Shown: piece by piece, positions 15,384 through 24,122 of the stretch
Numbering within the stretch: position 1 is the first letter of the stretch
How the letters are laid out: the number at the start of each line of letters is the position of its first letter
Assembly: GCA_031270825.1 (NCBI GenBank)
Contig: JAISXH010000008.1
Coordinates: 1 to 47,068 of the forward strand
Direction of reading: 5' to 3'
DNA length: 47,068 nt
Origin: Bifidobacteriaceae bacterium
GTDB taxonomy: Bacteria; Actinomycetota; Actinomycetes; Actinomycetales; WQXJ01
Translations under genes and position numbers: made by a program
Notes under the pieces: generated by a model
What the model was told of the DNA's origin: nothing
Seen by the model: the letters and a program-made list of their open reading frames with translations, nothing else
Database searches by the model: none

Positions 15384-15486
15384 CGGTCCGTCTGGCCACC
15401 GCATACCGGCGCAACGCGCGCTCGCCTGCGGTTGCCGCCACCGATAGCGGCCGGAACCGCTCTGGTGGGGGCGATTGCCACCCGGT

Positions 15487-16803
15487 TCAGATCGCGCGCA
15501 GGGCGACGGTGGGGGATAGGCGCGCGGCTTTGAGGGATGGATACAGTCCCGCCAGCACGCCGACCACGACCGAGATGCCCGGTCCGGCGGCCACGACCCA
15601 CCACGGGATGGCGAAGGCCATGTCGCCCAGGGAGGTGTACAAGAAAGTCGCATACGCGCCCAGGGCCACGCCCATGATGCCGCCGGCAAAGCCGATGAAG
15701 GCGGCCTCGAGGACGAACTGAAGCGCGATCTGCCCGGTCCGGGCGCCCATCGCCCGGCGCAGGCCAACTTCGCCACGGCGTTCCATGACCGCCACCACCA
15801 TGGTGTTGGCGATCCCGATCCCGCCGATCAGGAGGGCTAACGCCCCCAGCCCAACAGACAGGGTGCGGAACATGTCGTCGACCAGCTCGCCGGCCGCGTA
15901 GTAGTCAGACAGGCCGGCCACCTCCACGCCCCGGGGGTTGGCCGGGTTGACCGTGGCGGCCATGACCAGGCGCACCGCGCCCGCCTTGCCGTGGGCGGCC
16001 TCCACATAGATCGAGGCCAGCGGCTGCTCCGGGTACAGGTCGGCGGCGTAGTCGGGCGCCAAGAAGGCGGTTGAATCCATCTCCTGGGCCAACTCCATCC
16101 GCTCGAGGACGCCGATCACCGCCCACCAGCGGTTGTCGACCCAGATCCGCGCCCCCACGCCCACGCCCAGCCGCTCGGCCGCGCCGTTTCCCAGCACCGC
16201 CGTCGGCACGGTGCGCGATGCCGCGTCGAACCACCGTCCCTCCGCCAAGTTCACGTTCAGGGTTCCCAGGAGGTCGCCGTCGGCGATGGCCGCGCTGATC
16301 GAGCCCGATTGTCCGGCCGGGATCATGTTGTTTCGGTAAACCAGCACGTCGGCCAGGTCGCGGCGCGCCAGCACGCCGGTGACCGGAGCGATCCGGCCAA
16401 CCATCGCGGGGGCGGTTTCCGGCAGCGGAATCACCGCCGAATCGGGTTCGGCGGATTCGTGTCCGGGGTAGACCACGATCAGATTCGCGCCCTGGCGGTC
16501 CAACTCGGCCCGAAACTCGGCCTGTTGTGATGCCGGGATGCCCTGCAGCGCCACCAGGGCCGCGATCCCGATCGCGATCCCCAACGCCGAAAGGGACGCC
16601 CGCACCAGCCTGGTCCGTGGCCCCAGCGTGGCGGTGGCCAGCACATCCATCGGCCGTAGCCGCCGGCGGCGCTGTTGGACGATCTCGTTCAGCGGCGCGG
16701 GCACCGCTATCGGCGCCAAGACTTGGGTATCCTCCTGCGACCCGCCGGCCTTCGCGGGCTGGTTGGCGCTCGTCCTGGCCGAGCGCCGCAACGGGTTCTT
16801 CAC
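15487..16803 (-). CDS. MacB-like ABC transporter permease
   Basis: FtsX/MacB-type permease of 438 residues. A long N-terminal cytoplasmic stretch (1-60) precedes the first helix (about 63-85, LVRASLSALGIAIGIAALVAL); a large extracytoplasmic domain (about 90-310) precedes three C-terminal helices (about 320-345, 365-390, 400-425) with GIGIANTMVVAVMERRGEVGLRRAMGA, the MacB signature. It should work with the ATPase and adaptor encoded upstream to export a peptide, drug or siderophore, or to drive an envelope process by mechanotransmission. GGAGG lies 8 bases before the GTG start. It is the last gene of the operon, 103 bp after the ATPase gene. Confidence 0.9.
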   Translation of the reverse strand: MKNPLRRSARTSANQPAKAGGSQEDTQVLAPIAVPAPLNEIVQQRRRRLRPMDVLATATLGPRTRLVRASLSALGIAIGIAALVALQGIPASQQAEFRAELDRQGANLIVVYPGHESAEPDSAVIPLPETAPAMVGRIAPVTGVLARRDLADVLVYRNNMIPAGQSGSISAAIADGDLLGTLNVNLAEGRWFDAASRTVPTAVLGNGAAERLGVGVGARIWVDNRWWAVIGVLERMELAQEMDSTAFLAPDYAADLYPEQPLASIYVEAAHGKAGAVRLVMAATVNPANPRGVEVAGLSDYYAAGELVDDMFRTLSVGLGALALLIGGIGIANTMVVAVMERRGEVGLRRAMGARTGQIALQFVLEAAFIGFAGGIMGVALGAYATFLYTSLGDMAFAIPWWVVAAGPGISVVVGVLAGLYPSLKAARLSPTVALRAI

Positions 16804-16906
16804 AGGGTCGCCTCCCCGCCCAGAACCTGTTTCTCAAGCGTCGCCCCGGCGCTGTTCCCCAGGTGGCCGGGGCCGGGCCGGGACGGTGTCTGGCCGGATC
16901 GAATCC

Positions 16907-17578
16907 TCACCCTGTCACCTCGCCATCCAGGACATGGACTTGCCGGTCGAACAGTTCCGCTAAGCCCAGGTCGTGTGTGATCACCACCACGGTGGCGCCG
17001 GTCTGGTTGGCGGCTCGCAAACAGTCCACCACCATCCGGCCTGAGGCCTGGTCCAAAGCTCCGGTCGGCTCGTCTGCGAAGACCACGGCCGGATCGCCGG
17101 CGATCGCCCGGGCGATCGCAACTCGCTGCTGCTCGCCACCGGACAATTCGCCGGGACGGTGGCTGGCGCGAGCGGCCAGCCCCACCCGTTCGAGGGCGGC
17201 GTCCGCCCTGGCCCGGCGCTCGGTTGGGGCCAAGCCCTGGTAGAGCATCCCGGTGGCGACGTTCTCGCGGGCGGTCAACGAAGAAAGCAGATAGAACTGC
17301 TGGAACACGAATCCGATCTGATCCGACCGGGCCCGCGAGCGTTGCGCCTCGGTCAGACCAGAAGCCTCCACGCCGTCGATCCAGACCTCTCCGGCCGTCG
17401 GCGTGTCCAGCAGGCCCATCAGCGACAACAAAGTGGTCTTGCCAGAGCCGGACGGTCCCACCACCGCCACCAGTTCGCCCCGCTCGATGTCCAGATTCAC
17501 ATCCCGGAGCGCATGCAGCGGCGGTTTGGTCGGGTAGACCTTGGAGACCTGGCGCAACGCCAGGTGCGCCAGTCTCAC
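16907..17578 (-). CDS. MacB/LolD-type ABC transporter ATPase
   Basis: ATP-binding subunit of 223 residues, typical length for the LolD/MacB ATPase family. Walker A GPSGSGKTT (41-49), signature LSGGEQQR (145-152), Walker B VVFADEPTG (165-173) and switch His in VVVITHDLGL are intact. The GTG start overlaps the adaptor stop codon (GTGA), so adaptor and ATPase are coupled. It powers the permease encoded directly downstream. Confidence 0.95.
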   Translation of the reverse strand: MRLAHLALRQVSKVYPTKPPLHALRDVNLDIERGELVAVVGPSGSGKTTLLSLMGLLDTPTAGEVWIDGVEASGLTEAQRSRARSDQIGFVFQQFYLLSSLTARENVATGMLYQGLAPTERRARADAALERVGLAARASHRPGELSGGEQQRVAIARAIAGDPAVVFADEPTGALDQASGRMVVDCLRAANQTGATVVVITHDLGLAELFDRQVHVLDGEVTG

Positions 17579-19002
17579 GCGATCACCACCAGGTCGCCCT
17601 CTTCCAGGTCGCCGGTGGTTGGTGTGATCTGGGCGCGAGTGTCCTGGATCAGGCCGATCTCGACTCCGACAAGGCCGCCGCCCTTGAGTTCAACCGCGTA
17701 GCCGCCTTCCGACAGCGCCAGCAGCGCCGTCACCGGCACCACCAGAGCGTCCGCCGCCTGGTCCTGGATCATGGCGATGGTGACGCCGCTCAAACCGGCC
17801 TCGGTCAAGGTGGCCTGATCCTCCATGTCGATGCGGGCCCGGGCGGGAATGGTTTCCCAGGTGTCGGGGTCCTGGCGTGAGGCGGTGACCTCGCCCACTT
17901 GGCCCTCCAGGACGGTCCCGTCCGGCAGGCTCACTTCCACCGGCGAGCCGGTCACCAGAATCTTCCTTTGGGCGTCGGTCAGGTCCACGTTGGCGAAGAC
18001 GGTGGTGTCGGTGTAGCTGACCACCGGTCCCTCGGCGCTTTGGCCGATCTTGGCCAGAACTTGGTCGACGCGCATCTCAGCGGTTGCCACAATCAGGATG
18101 TCCTTGGGCCCCACTGCGCTCAGGGCAGCCTGGTCGGCCTTCGTCTGGGCAGTCGCCAAGGCCGCTTCAGCACTGGTCAGGGCCGCCTGCTCGGCCGAGG
18201 TGTCAGTCGCTTGGTTGAGGTCCGCCAGGGCCGCCTGGGCTGAATTGAGGTTGCCCTTCGCGGCCTCGACATCGCATTCGCCGCCGGTTCCATATTGCTC
18301 GGCCCGGTCCGCCTCGGAGCAGCGTCTGGCCTTGGCGAGGGCCCTGTCCGCGGCCGCCACCGCCTCGGCGGCGGCGGTCTTCTCCTGGCCGGACGGTCCC
18401 CGGCGGGCTGCGGCCAGCCCTTGCCGAGCGGCGGCGGCCGCCTCGCGGGCGGCGGCCAACTCTTGGTTCGCTGCCTCGCGCAACCCGACGGCATCGGGCC
18501 TGGTGGAAGGCGCGGGATAACCGCCAGCCGCGTACAGGGCGTCGATCGCGCCGGCCAAAGCGGCATCGTACGGGGTGGCGGCGGCGGTGTCCCCGGCGCT
18601 GAAGCCGAGCGCGACCAAGGCCTGGCGCAGCGTGTCCACGTCAATCCCAGACATGCCCGCCGACAAATCCCGCCACAGCGGGATCTCGCCCTGGAGGAGG
18701 AACACGGGGCTGCCCTCCACCTCCAGGATCGGCTCGCCGACTTTGAGGATCGAGCCGGCCTCCGGCAGTTTGGTGACGATCCCCTGGGCGCCGGCCAACT
18801 CCTTGGGCTCCCCGAAGGCCAGCGTCCCTCTGAGTTCCAGGCCTGAAGTCAGCGATGTCCGTTCGACTGCGGCGGTGCGCACCTCGGCCGTCTTGGCTTT
18901 CTGGTCGCCGTTCTTGGCCTTTCCCCACCACACGGCGCCCACAGCCGCGCCTGCCAGCACCGCCACGGTCACGCCAGCGGCGATCCAACCCTTCTTAGTC
19001 AC
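17575..19002 (-). CDS. HlyD-type adaptor with peptidoglycan-binding insert
   Basis: Membrane-anchored adaptor of 475 residues. One N-terminal helix (about 7-27) is followed by a beta-barrel/lipoyl-like part, a peptidoglycan-binding-1-like insert (about 105-150, containing LSAGMSGIDVDTLRQALVALGF), a long Ala/Glu/Gln-rich coiled coil (about 170-290) and a second half-lipoyl plus barrel. This is the usual actinobacterial form of the MacA-like partner. The insert probably holds the protein in the cell wall. Two cysteines (in RRCSEAD and GGECDVEA) at the coiled-coil tip could form a disulfide. The GTG start has AGGA a few bases upstream. Confidence 0.9.
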   Translation of the reverse strand: MTKKGWIAAGVTVAVLAGAAVGAVWWGKAKNGDQKAKTAEVRTAAVERTSLTSGLELRGTLAFGEPKELAGAQGIVTKLPEAGSILKVGEPILEVEGSPVFLLQGEIPLWRDLSAGMSGIDVDTLRQALVALGFSAGDTAAATPYDAALAGAIDALYAAGGYPAPSTRPDAVGLREAANQELAAAREAAAAARQGLAAARRGPSGQEKTAAAEAVAAADRALAKARRCSEADRAEQYGTGGECDVEAAKGNLNSAQAALADLNQATDTSAEQAALTSAEAALATAQTKADQAALSAVGPKDILIVATAEMRVDQVLAKIGQSAEGPVVSYTDTTVFANVDLTDAQRKILVTGSPVEVSLPDGTVLEGQVGEVTASRQDPDTWETIPARARIDMEDQATLTEAGLSGVTIAMIQDQAADALVVPVTALLALSEGGYAVELKGGGLVGVEIGLIQDTRAQITPTTGDLEEGDLVVIA

Positions 19003-19466
19003 TGTTCCTGTCCGCCTTCGCTGTTGAGAATCGCGCCTCGGGCGCGCTTGGTGCTTGTGGCGCGGTTGAGCCCTGCCCGCCCCCGTGCCCAGGGATGTCC
19101 CCGGAGCTGAAGGGACGAAGCGTCAGCCAGGGATGCCAGCCCCCGTGCCTAGCAAACCGGTGAACAAACCGGTTTCCTAGGCCGAAGCAGCGCTTGCCTT
19201 CCGCGTTTCCGCTGGTCAGCGTTCCGCTGCCCTGCGTCAACACGGTCGGAGCGTGGTTGTTCACCACGCTCCTAGGGGTGCGCCCGTTTAGTGGCCCTGA
19301 GGCGGCCGGCGTCCCTCGACCTGGAAGTGGATGTGCCTGGCGGGCGCGTTCGGCCGATTCCACGCCAGCGGCGCCTGACCTGCGGACGCGCCTCGTCAAC
19401 ACCAGCGTGGACATCGGTCTGATTCTCCAGCGCCGTGCCTGGCATGTCGTGTTTGAAGCAGTGTCG
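19003..19466. other. 464-bp gap holding repeat copy B
   Basis: No gene is supported here. The central part (19148-19274) is the second copy of the two-hairpin repeat; the remainder is GC-rich sequence with no clear promoter. The gap separates the lipoprotein gene from the adaptor gene on the same strand, so the export operon is either split into two units or read through the hairpins. Confidence 0.6.
19148..19274 (-). repeat. Two-hairpin dispersed repeat, copy B
   Basis: Reverse orientation to copy A. Hairpin 1 has arms GGAGCGTGG (19248-19256) and CCACGCTCC (19264-19272). Hairpin 2 has 13-base arms CCTAGCAAACCGG (19148-19160) and CCGGTTTCCTAGG (19169-19181) with one C-C mismatch. The block 19235-19274 matches 11291-11330 of copy A in reverse complement with three differences. 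Hairpin 1 differs only in its loop, whereas hairpin 2 has diverged in sequence but kept its position. Confidence 0.8.
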
Positions 19467-20507
19467 TCACCCCACGGCCGTGGTGGGCGGGAGCCCTTCA
19501 GTTACTTCCATTTGTGATTGGTAGTACGCCTGCTGCTCCTCCCACAGCACTTCCCGGAGCTTTTGCATCCGCTCTTGGGTGGCTTCGTCCATCTCGGCGT
19601 TCGGGTCGTTCCGGCCGGGGACGTCGAAGTCGATCGAGGGTTCCACGTAACCGAATTCTTCATCGATCTTCGCCCAGTCTTCTTCTGAAACCGACGGGTC
19701 CCCCTGCAAGGCGGCGTAGGCTTCGTCCAAGGCCTTGGCCTTCTCGGCGTCGAAATTGGGGCAGACGGCCAACAAGTCTCGCAAGGCCTGCTCGGTGATA
19801 TCACCGGGCAGCAGAACCGATGGATTAGTTGCCCATTCGTCGGCCTTGGGCGGATCGGGATCTTTGATGTTCGGGAATCCGTTCTCGCGGGCGCATTTCG
19901 CCCATTCCGTTGAGGCCTCGGCCACGAGCGTCTTCTGCCTCAACTCCTCGGCTGGATCGATTTTGTAGACCGGCCCGGTGTAGTCCGATTGGTCCAGGCA
20001 CTTGACGAAGGCCTGAGTGTAGTCGGTCTCACCGACGATCAGGTAACGGGGCGCTTCTTCGGGCGCGTCAGGCGAATCTCGCGTCACGGCGACGCCGCCG
20101 CCGCTGCTTCCCTCCATCATGTCCACCATCGACGAGTCGTACTTGGCGACCAGCGCCGACAAGCGGTCGCGGGCCGCGTCCAGTTCGGCTTCGGTTCCGG
20201 CGCCGCCCATGCCCCAGGAGCCGCTGCCGTCTCCCATCGCCATCGCCATGACCTCGGTTTCGCTCGAGAAGTCGACCGCCTTTTGGCCGTCGTCCATGTC
20301 TTGCAGCGTGTGCGGCACATCCGCCTTCTTCAGGCAGGCCGAAAAGTCTTCGGCGGTCTGGGCCTGCTCCGATTCAGGCGAGACCGGCTCCTTGGACTCA
20401 CCTCCCAGCGTGGCCACATCGTCACCTCCGGAACAGCCCGCCACCGCCAGGGTGGCCGCGACCGCCGCCACCAGGCCGCGGATCAGGTACAGTCTCTTCC
20501 TCTTCAT
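19467..20507 (-). CDS. Lipoprotein of unknown function beside MacB-like exporter
   Basis: Exported lipoprotein of 346 residues; the signal MKRKRLYLIRGLVAAVAATLAVAGC puts the lipid on Cys25. The mature protein is acidic and has four further cysteines in short motifs: FSACLKKADVP, FVKCLDQ, WAKCARENGFP and LLAVCPNF, which may form two disulfides. A Gly/Met-rich stretch (about 88-102) lies between the first pair. I do not recognise a named domain, but lipoproteins with a WAKCxRENGFP-like segment accompany PG-binding adaptor and MacB-type genes in other actinobacteria, so it is probably a component of, or substrate receptor for, this exporter. GGGAG lies 7 bases before the ATG. It would be the first gene of the operon but is cut off by the repeat. 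Confidence 0.75.
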   Translation of the reverse strand: MKRKRLYLIRGLVAAVAATLAVAGCSGGDDVATLGGESKEPVSPESEQAQTAEDFSACLKKADVPHTLQDMDDGQKAVDFSSETEVMAMAMGDGSGSWGMGGAGTEAELDAARDRLSALVAKYDSSMVDMMEGSSGGGVAVTRDSPDAPEEAPRYLIVGETDYTQAFVKCLDQSDYTGPVYKIDPAEELRQKTLVAEASTEWAKCARENGFPNIKDPDPPKADEWATNPSVLLPGDITEQALRDLLAVCPNFDAEKAKALDEAYAALQGDPSVSEEDWAKIDEEFGYVEPSIDFDVPGRNDPNAEMDEATQERMQKLREVLWEEQQAYYQSQMEVTEGLPPTTAVG

Positions 20508-20721
20508 GTCCGTGCTCCCGAGTCGTCTTCACAGTCGACGGTCCGCCGAACCGGCGGATTCCGTGCCAAATCTGCCATCAGGCTAAAGGCGCGGGCCGGC
20601 CGGCGCGGTCCTGCTGCGGGATGACGGCCGGGGCCGGCTCTTGGTCCTTGGGGAGGAAGGCGGCGTTTTCGCCGCGGCCAGGCGTTAGCCTGAGTTGACA
20701 GCCCGGTGAACGGAGGAGCGT

Positions 20722-21666
20722 ATGCCGACCAACGATCAGATCGCGCAAGATGTCTACAAGGACGTCGGTGAGAACGTCGCCTTTCGAACGTTTGCCCTCA
20801 GGCGGCACGACCAAGCCTCCGAACACGATGCCGTCGGGGAGTTGGCGGACAGGCTGGCCTCGATCCTGAACTCCATGCGCATACGCTGCCCCGAGGCAGA
20901 CCTGAAGTGCGCTTTCGGTTTCAGCTCCAAGGCTTGGGACTACCTTTTCCCGGGCACGGCCAGGCCCGGCGAGCTTCAAGACTTCGCCGGCCTGGCCGGT
21001 GGTGGCTTCGAGATGCCGGGAACCCCGGCGGACCTGTTCTTGCATCTGCGAGCTAACCAAGAAGCCGTCACTTACGAGGTGTTGGACCAGTTGGCGGCCT
21101 TCATCGCGCCAGCGGCCCGCCCACTCGACCAGACCAACGGTTTCCGCTATTTCGAGGGACGGGCCATCATCGGGTTCATCGACGGCACCGAAGCCCCCAA
21201 CGAACAGGACAGCGGCGGCTACGCGATCATCGGCGACGAGGACCCGGTGTTCGCTGGCGGTTCTTACGCCTTCGCCCAGAAGTGGGTGCATGACATGGAT
21301 TCCTGGCGCGCCTTGAGCGTCGAAGACCAGGAGAAGGCGGTCGGGCGGCGCAGATTCTCCGATTTGGAACTGGAGGATCGGGACAAAGCCCCCAACGCCC
21401 ACAACATCGCCGCCAAGATCGAATGGGACGGCGTGGAGCAGAAGATAGTGCGCATGAACGTTCCGTACCACGACACGGCCACCGGCCAGACCGGCACCTA
21501 CTTCATCGGCTACTCGCGGCGCTGGTTCGTCACCCGCGACATGCTGGTCCAAATGCTCGCCAAGAGTGACTACCTGCTCCACTTCAGCCGCATTCTGACC
21601 GGTCAGTTGTTCTTCATACCGTCCAGGCCCTTGCTGGCCAAGATCGCCGACGGCGACCTGGCCTGA
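20722..21666 (+). CDS. DyP-type heme peroxidase
   Basis: Dye-decolourising peroxidase of 314 residues. The diagnostic GFIDGT loop (151-156, with catalytic Asp154), proximal heme ligand His227 in APNAHNIAAK, distal Arg244 in KIVRMNVPY and the C-terminal GYSRRWFVTRDMLVQML segment are all present, so the enzyme should be active. There is no Tat signal and no C-terminal encapsulin-targeting tail, and no encapsulin gene is nearby, so it is probably a free cytoplasmic B-type DyP. A strong GGAGGAG precedes the ATG. It is transcribed alone and followed by tmRNA. Confidence 0.95.
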   Translation: MPTNDQIAQDVYKDVGENVAFRTFALRRHDQASEHDAVGELADRLASILNSMRIRCPEADLKCAFGFSSKAWDYLFPGTARPGELQDFAGLAGGGFEMPGTPADLFLHLRANQEAVTYEVLDQLAAFIAPAARPLDQTNGFRYFEGRAIIGFIDGTEAPNEQDSGGYAIIGDEDPVFAGGSYAFAQKWVHDMDSWRALSVEDQEKAVGRRRFSDLELEDRDKAPNAHNIAAKIEWDGVEQKIVRMNVPYHDTATGQTGTYFIGYSRRWFVTRDMLVQMLAKSDYLLHFSRILTGQLFFIPSRPLLAKIADGDLA

Positions 21667-21869
21667 GGCCTTGGACGCTGGAGGCGTTGGTCGCCCAAGC
21701 CTGGGGGACCGCGATCCGGGCCGGCCAGCGCGGCGCCCCGACACCCCGGGGGCGCAGGGGACGCGCGCGGACGGCATCGGCGATGGCGAGATGCCTAGGG
21801 CGGACGGCGCGGCCACGGCGGAACAAAGCGGTTGACGGCGGCGTTAAGCTGGGTGGACAACTAAACAGA

Positions 21870-22233
21870 GGGGCTGATCGGTTTCGACGGGGATCGTCGA
21901 TACAGGAGAAGCGGGCCGAGGAGACGTGGTTATCTCGTTAACGCTCCACGTGAACAATAAGTGCGAAATCTAACCGCACTGGCTTTGCCCTCGCCGCCTG
22001 AGGCGAGTGGCTTGCCCGTCAACCCAGGAATGGCTACGGCCTGGTGCTTGGCGTCGTGAAGTAGCCCACTGCTCGTCCGTCGCGTTGTCCGGCGGGCGGG
22101 GACTTCTAGACAACTGAGCCTGGCGGCGTGTCGCCAACGACAACGCCGGGGCTGAGAAACACCGAAGTTGGCTGCGCCCGGAGAAGACCTGTTCATCGGT
22201 TCTCGGACGGGGGTTCAATTCCCCCCAGCTCCA
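21870..22233 (+). ncRNA. ssrA: tmRNA
   Basis: The 5' end GGGGCTGATCGGTTTCGACGG and the 3' end GGGGGTTCAATTCCCCCCAGCTCCA are the tRNA-like halves; GGGGCUG (21870-21876) pairs with CAGCUCC (22226-22232), with A at 22233. CCA is not encoded and must be added. The tag frame runs from GCG at 21963 to the TGA at 21999-22001 and reads AKSNRTGFALAA, ending in the ALAA degradation signal. It rescues stalled ribosomes with SmpB, whose gene is not in this window. TTGACG at 21832-21837 is a possible -35 box, but no convincing -10 box is properly spaced from it. Confidence 0.97.
21963..22001 (+). other. tmRNA tag-peptide reading frame
   Basis: Twelve codons (AKSNRTGFALAA) then TGA. With the alanine carried by tmRNA the added tag is 13 residues. 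It is one residue (Gly for Glu at position 7) from the AKSNRTEFALAA tag I recall for Bifidobacterium. Confidence 0.9.
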
Positions 22234-22514
22234 CGCCCAGCCCCACCCCTAAGCTCCACCCCGAAGCTGCACCATATGTTCGATTCTCCAACCCTGTCCT
22301 GCGCAAGATCGAGGGTCAGGGCCGCGTCCAGGCCGATGGACGGTGGAGTTGCTAGGTGCGCCGCTAGTAGAGCTCCCGGGCGACGAGATCGGGACGCCTC
22401 ACTACAATGCTGTCGGGTCTCCCAGCCGGTGGTGATGGCAACAGTGGAGAAGGTGGCAACAAACTGGCTCCGACTCGGACCGACCAAACGCCATGCAGGA
22501 TCCTGTCCAGCCGG

Positions 22515-23163
22515 TCAGTGGTTCGCCGCGGCCGGGATGGCTCGCAGGGCCGTCAGCACCTCGGGGACGTAGGCGTCGGCGAAGCGGTAGCCGCCAGGTC
22601 CGTGGACTATGGCGCCTGCGGCGACGCGGGCGTCCCACCAGTCGCGCACAAACTCGACGCCGTGCCCGTCGGTGCAGAAGGTGTACGGGTCGGCGGCCAG
22701 GCTCAGGCGCATCATCGGCTCATGGCTGGGATGCTCATAGTCGGATTGCCCGGGTTCCATCTCGAAGTAGTCCTCGAACGAGGTCGCGGTTGCCAGGTGT
22801 GAATACAGCCAGAACAAAGTGTCGTACATCAACAACGAGTCGGCGTCATCGTGCAACGCGAAGAAGCCCTTGGCGCGCGCGATCCGCTCGGCCAGGGCCC
22901 GCACCACCGCCACGCCATCGGGCAAGTCGCCTGCGGCGGCGTGGAGGGCGCGCCACCATCCCGCCGTTGCGTATCCCGGCGAACTCGACGTAGGCGTCCG
23001 GCAGGCGAAAACCGAGTTCGGCCTCGATCTGGGCGACCAGCTCTTCCGAGGGGGCGGGTTCGGTGTAGTACTGGGCCTCGTGCTCGCGGGCATAGTCGCT
23101 CTGGTCCCAGAACCCGTCGAAGTCGACGTCCTTGAAGTGGCCGGTCGCGTGTCGGCGGGTCAT
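22515..23163 (-). pseudogene. SUKH (SMI1/KNR4)-like gene with a frameshift
   Basis: From ATG 23163, with GAAGGAG 6 bases upstream, one frame encodes a SUKH-like N-terminus ending SEELVAQIEAELGFRLPDAYVEFAGIRNGG. Sensible coding then switches frame between about 22955 and 22975 and continues as WWRALHAAAGDLPDGVAVVRAL to a TGA at 22515, including a well-formed acidic C-terminus (FEDYFEMEPGQSDYEHPSHEP). Read together this is about 215 residues. SUKH proteins are often immunity proteins against contact-dependent toxins. The break may be a true mutation, an assembly error or, less likely, programmed shifting. The region just downstream of tmRNA is a common integration site. Confidence 0.6.
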
Positions 23164-23545
23164 GGGGACTCCTTCGTCGGGGGCATAACAGGCGCTTCGC
23201 CACTGCGAATCGTACCGGGAGCGGGCCCGGCGGGCGGGAGGCCCGGCTCGACCGCGACGGTTATCACCCGACCAGTGTGGCAAGAGCCGCTCGAGCGGCC
23301 GTTGGACGACTACTCCGCGCCCGATGGCGTCCGCGAGCTTCCGGTGTTCCGTCAAGTACGTGACCGCGCAGAGCGGCGACGCCTTGGCAGCGCGGGGAGA
23401 CCACTCGAGCACGCATCTGTCAGGCACGAACCTCTTTACGTGGGCCACAATGATGAAGCTGTCGGACTCAAGCCGATATCGTCTATCTGGACAAGCTCTA
23501 GCCGCCGCACCGGATGGTCGGTGCGCCCGGACGAAGGGATGAATC
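23164..23545. other. 382-bp gap, no recognisable gene
   Basis: Both strands carry open frames without similarity to any family I know. The minus-strand frame of the SUKH-like gene stays open for 130 codons above its start, which may be decayed coding sequence. Base composition is somewhat less GC-rich near 23420-23500 than in the neighbours. The 281 bp between tmRNA and the pseudogene (22234-22514) also lack a gene, and I found no direct repeat of the tmRNA 3' end there. Confidence 0.5.
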
Positions 23546-24022
23546 GTGACCAAGCCTCTCGTGGCCTATTTTTCCTGCACTGGCACGACGGAGCGTCTCG
23601 CCAAGGCCTTGTCCGCTCAGGTCGGGGCGGACCTCTACCGCATTGAACCGGCCACCCCCTACACGCCAGCCGACCTCAATTGGCGTGACGACAACTCCCG
23701 CAGTTCGGTGGAGATGCGCGACCCGCAGTCCCGGCCGGGCGTCGCCGGCGAGCCGCTCGATCTGATCGAGTATGACGTGATCTATCTGGGCGCCCCGATC
23801 TGGTGGGGTGTGCCGCCAACCATCGTCAACACCTTCCTGGAAACCCACGACTTCTCCGGCAAAACCATCGTGCCGTTCGTCACCTCCGGTTCCAGTGGCG
23901 TCGGCGAAACCGACGCCCGGTTGCGCGCATCGTGCTCAGAGCAGACCGGTTGGCGTCCAGCCACGCGACTGGACAGCGCCACGTCGCCAGACCAGCTACG
24001 CCTCTGGGCCGAATCCGCCTAA
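23546..24022 (+). CDS. Flavodoxin
   Basis: FMN flavoprotein of 158 residues of the flavodoxin_4 type. The phosphate loop is VAYFSCTGTTERLAKAL (about 6-22), the second flavin loop is YLGAPIWWGVPPTIVNTFLE (about 80-99), and FVTSGSSGVGET (about 111-122) is the third conserved segment. Proteins of this kind often act as electron carriers or NAD(P)H-dependent reductases. AAGGG lies 8 bases before the GTG start. It stands alone, convergent with prfA. A different flavodoxin type occurs at 10.7 kb. Confidence 0.88.
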   Translation: MTKPLVAYFSCTGTTERLAKALSAQVGADLYRIEPATPYTPADLNWRDDNSRSSVEMRDPQSRPGVAGEPLDLIEYDVIYLGAPIWWGVPPTIVNTFLETHDFSGKTIVPFVTSGSSGVGETDARLRASCSEQTGWRPATRLDSATSPDQLRLWAESA

Positions 24023-24054
24023 ACCACGGCGCCGCGTAGGGGGTGCCCCCAGAA

Positions 24055-24102
24055 CGCCCTGAAGAACGGCGGGAACGGCGCCCTGAAGAACGGCGGGAAC
24101 GG
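24055..24102. repeat. 24-bp tandem duplication downstream of prfA
   Basis: Two identical 24-bp units (24055-24078, 24079-24102) beginning CGCCCTGAAGAACGG lie in the convergent gap between the flavodoxin gene and prfA. No ORF is implied. Confidence 0.85.
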
Positions 24103-24122
24103 CGGGGCTATGGGCGGCCCGT

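Noticed and set aside
20722..21666. DyP peroxidase as encapsulin cargo
   Set aside because: No encapsulin gene in the window and no C-terminal targeting peptide; the protein ends right after the conserved domain.
20578..21816. A 412-codon open frame antisense to the DyP peroxidase
   Set aside because: Shadow frame of a clearly conserved enzyme; the product has no recognisable family.
22234..23545. Prophage or integrative element inserted at tmRNA
   Set aside because: No integrase, no duplicate of the tmRNA 3' end and no phage genes; only a broken SUKH-like gene is present.
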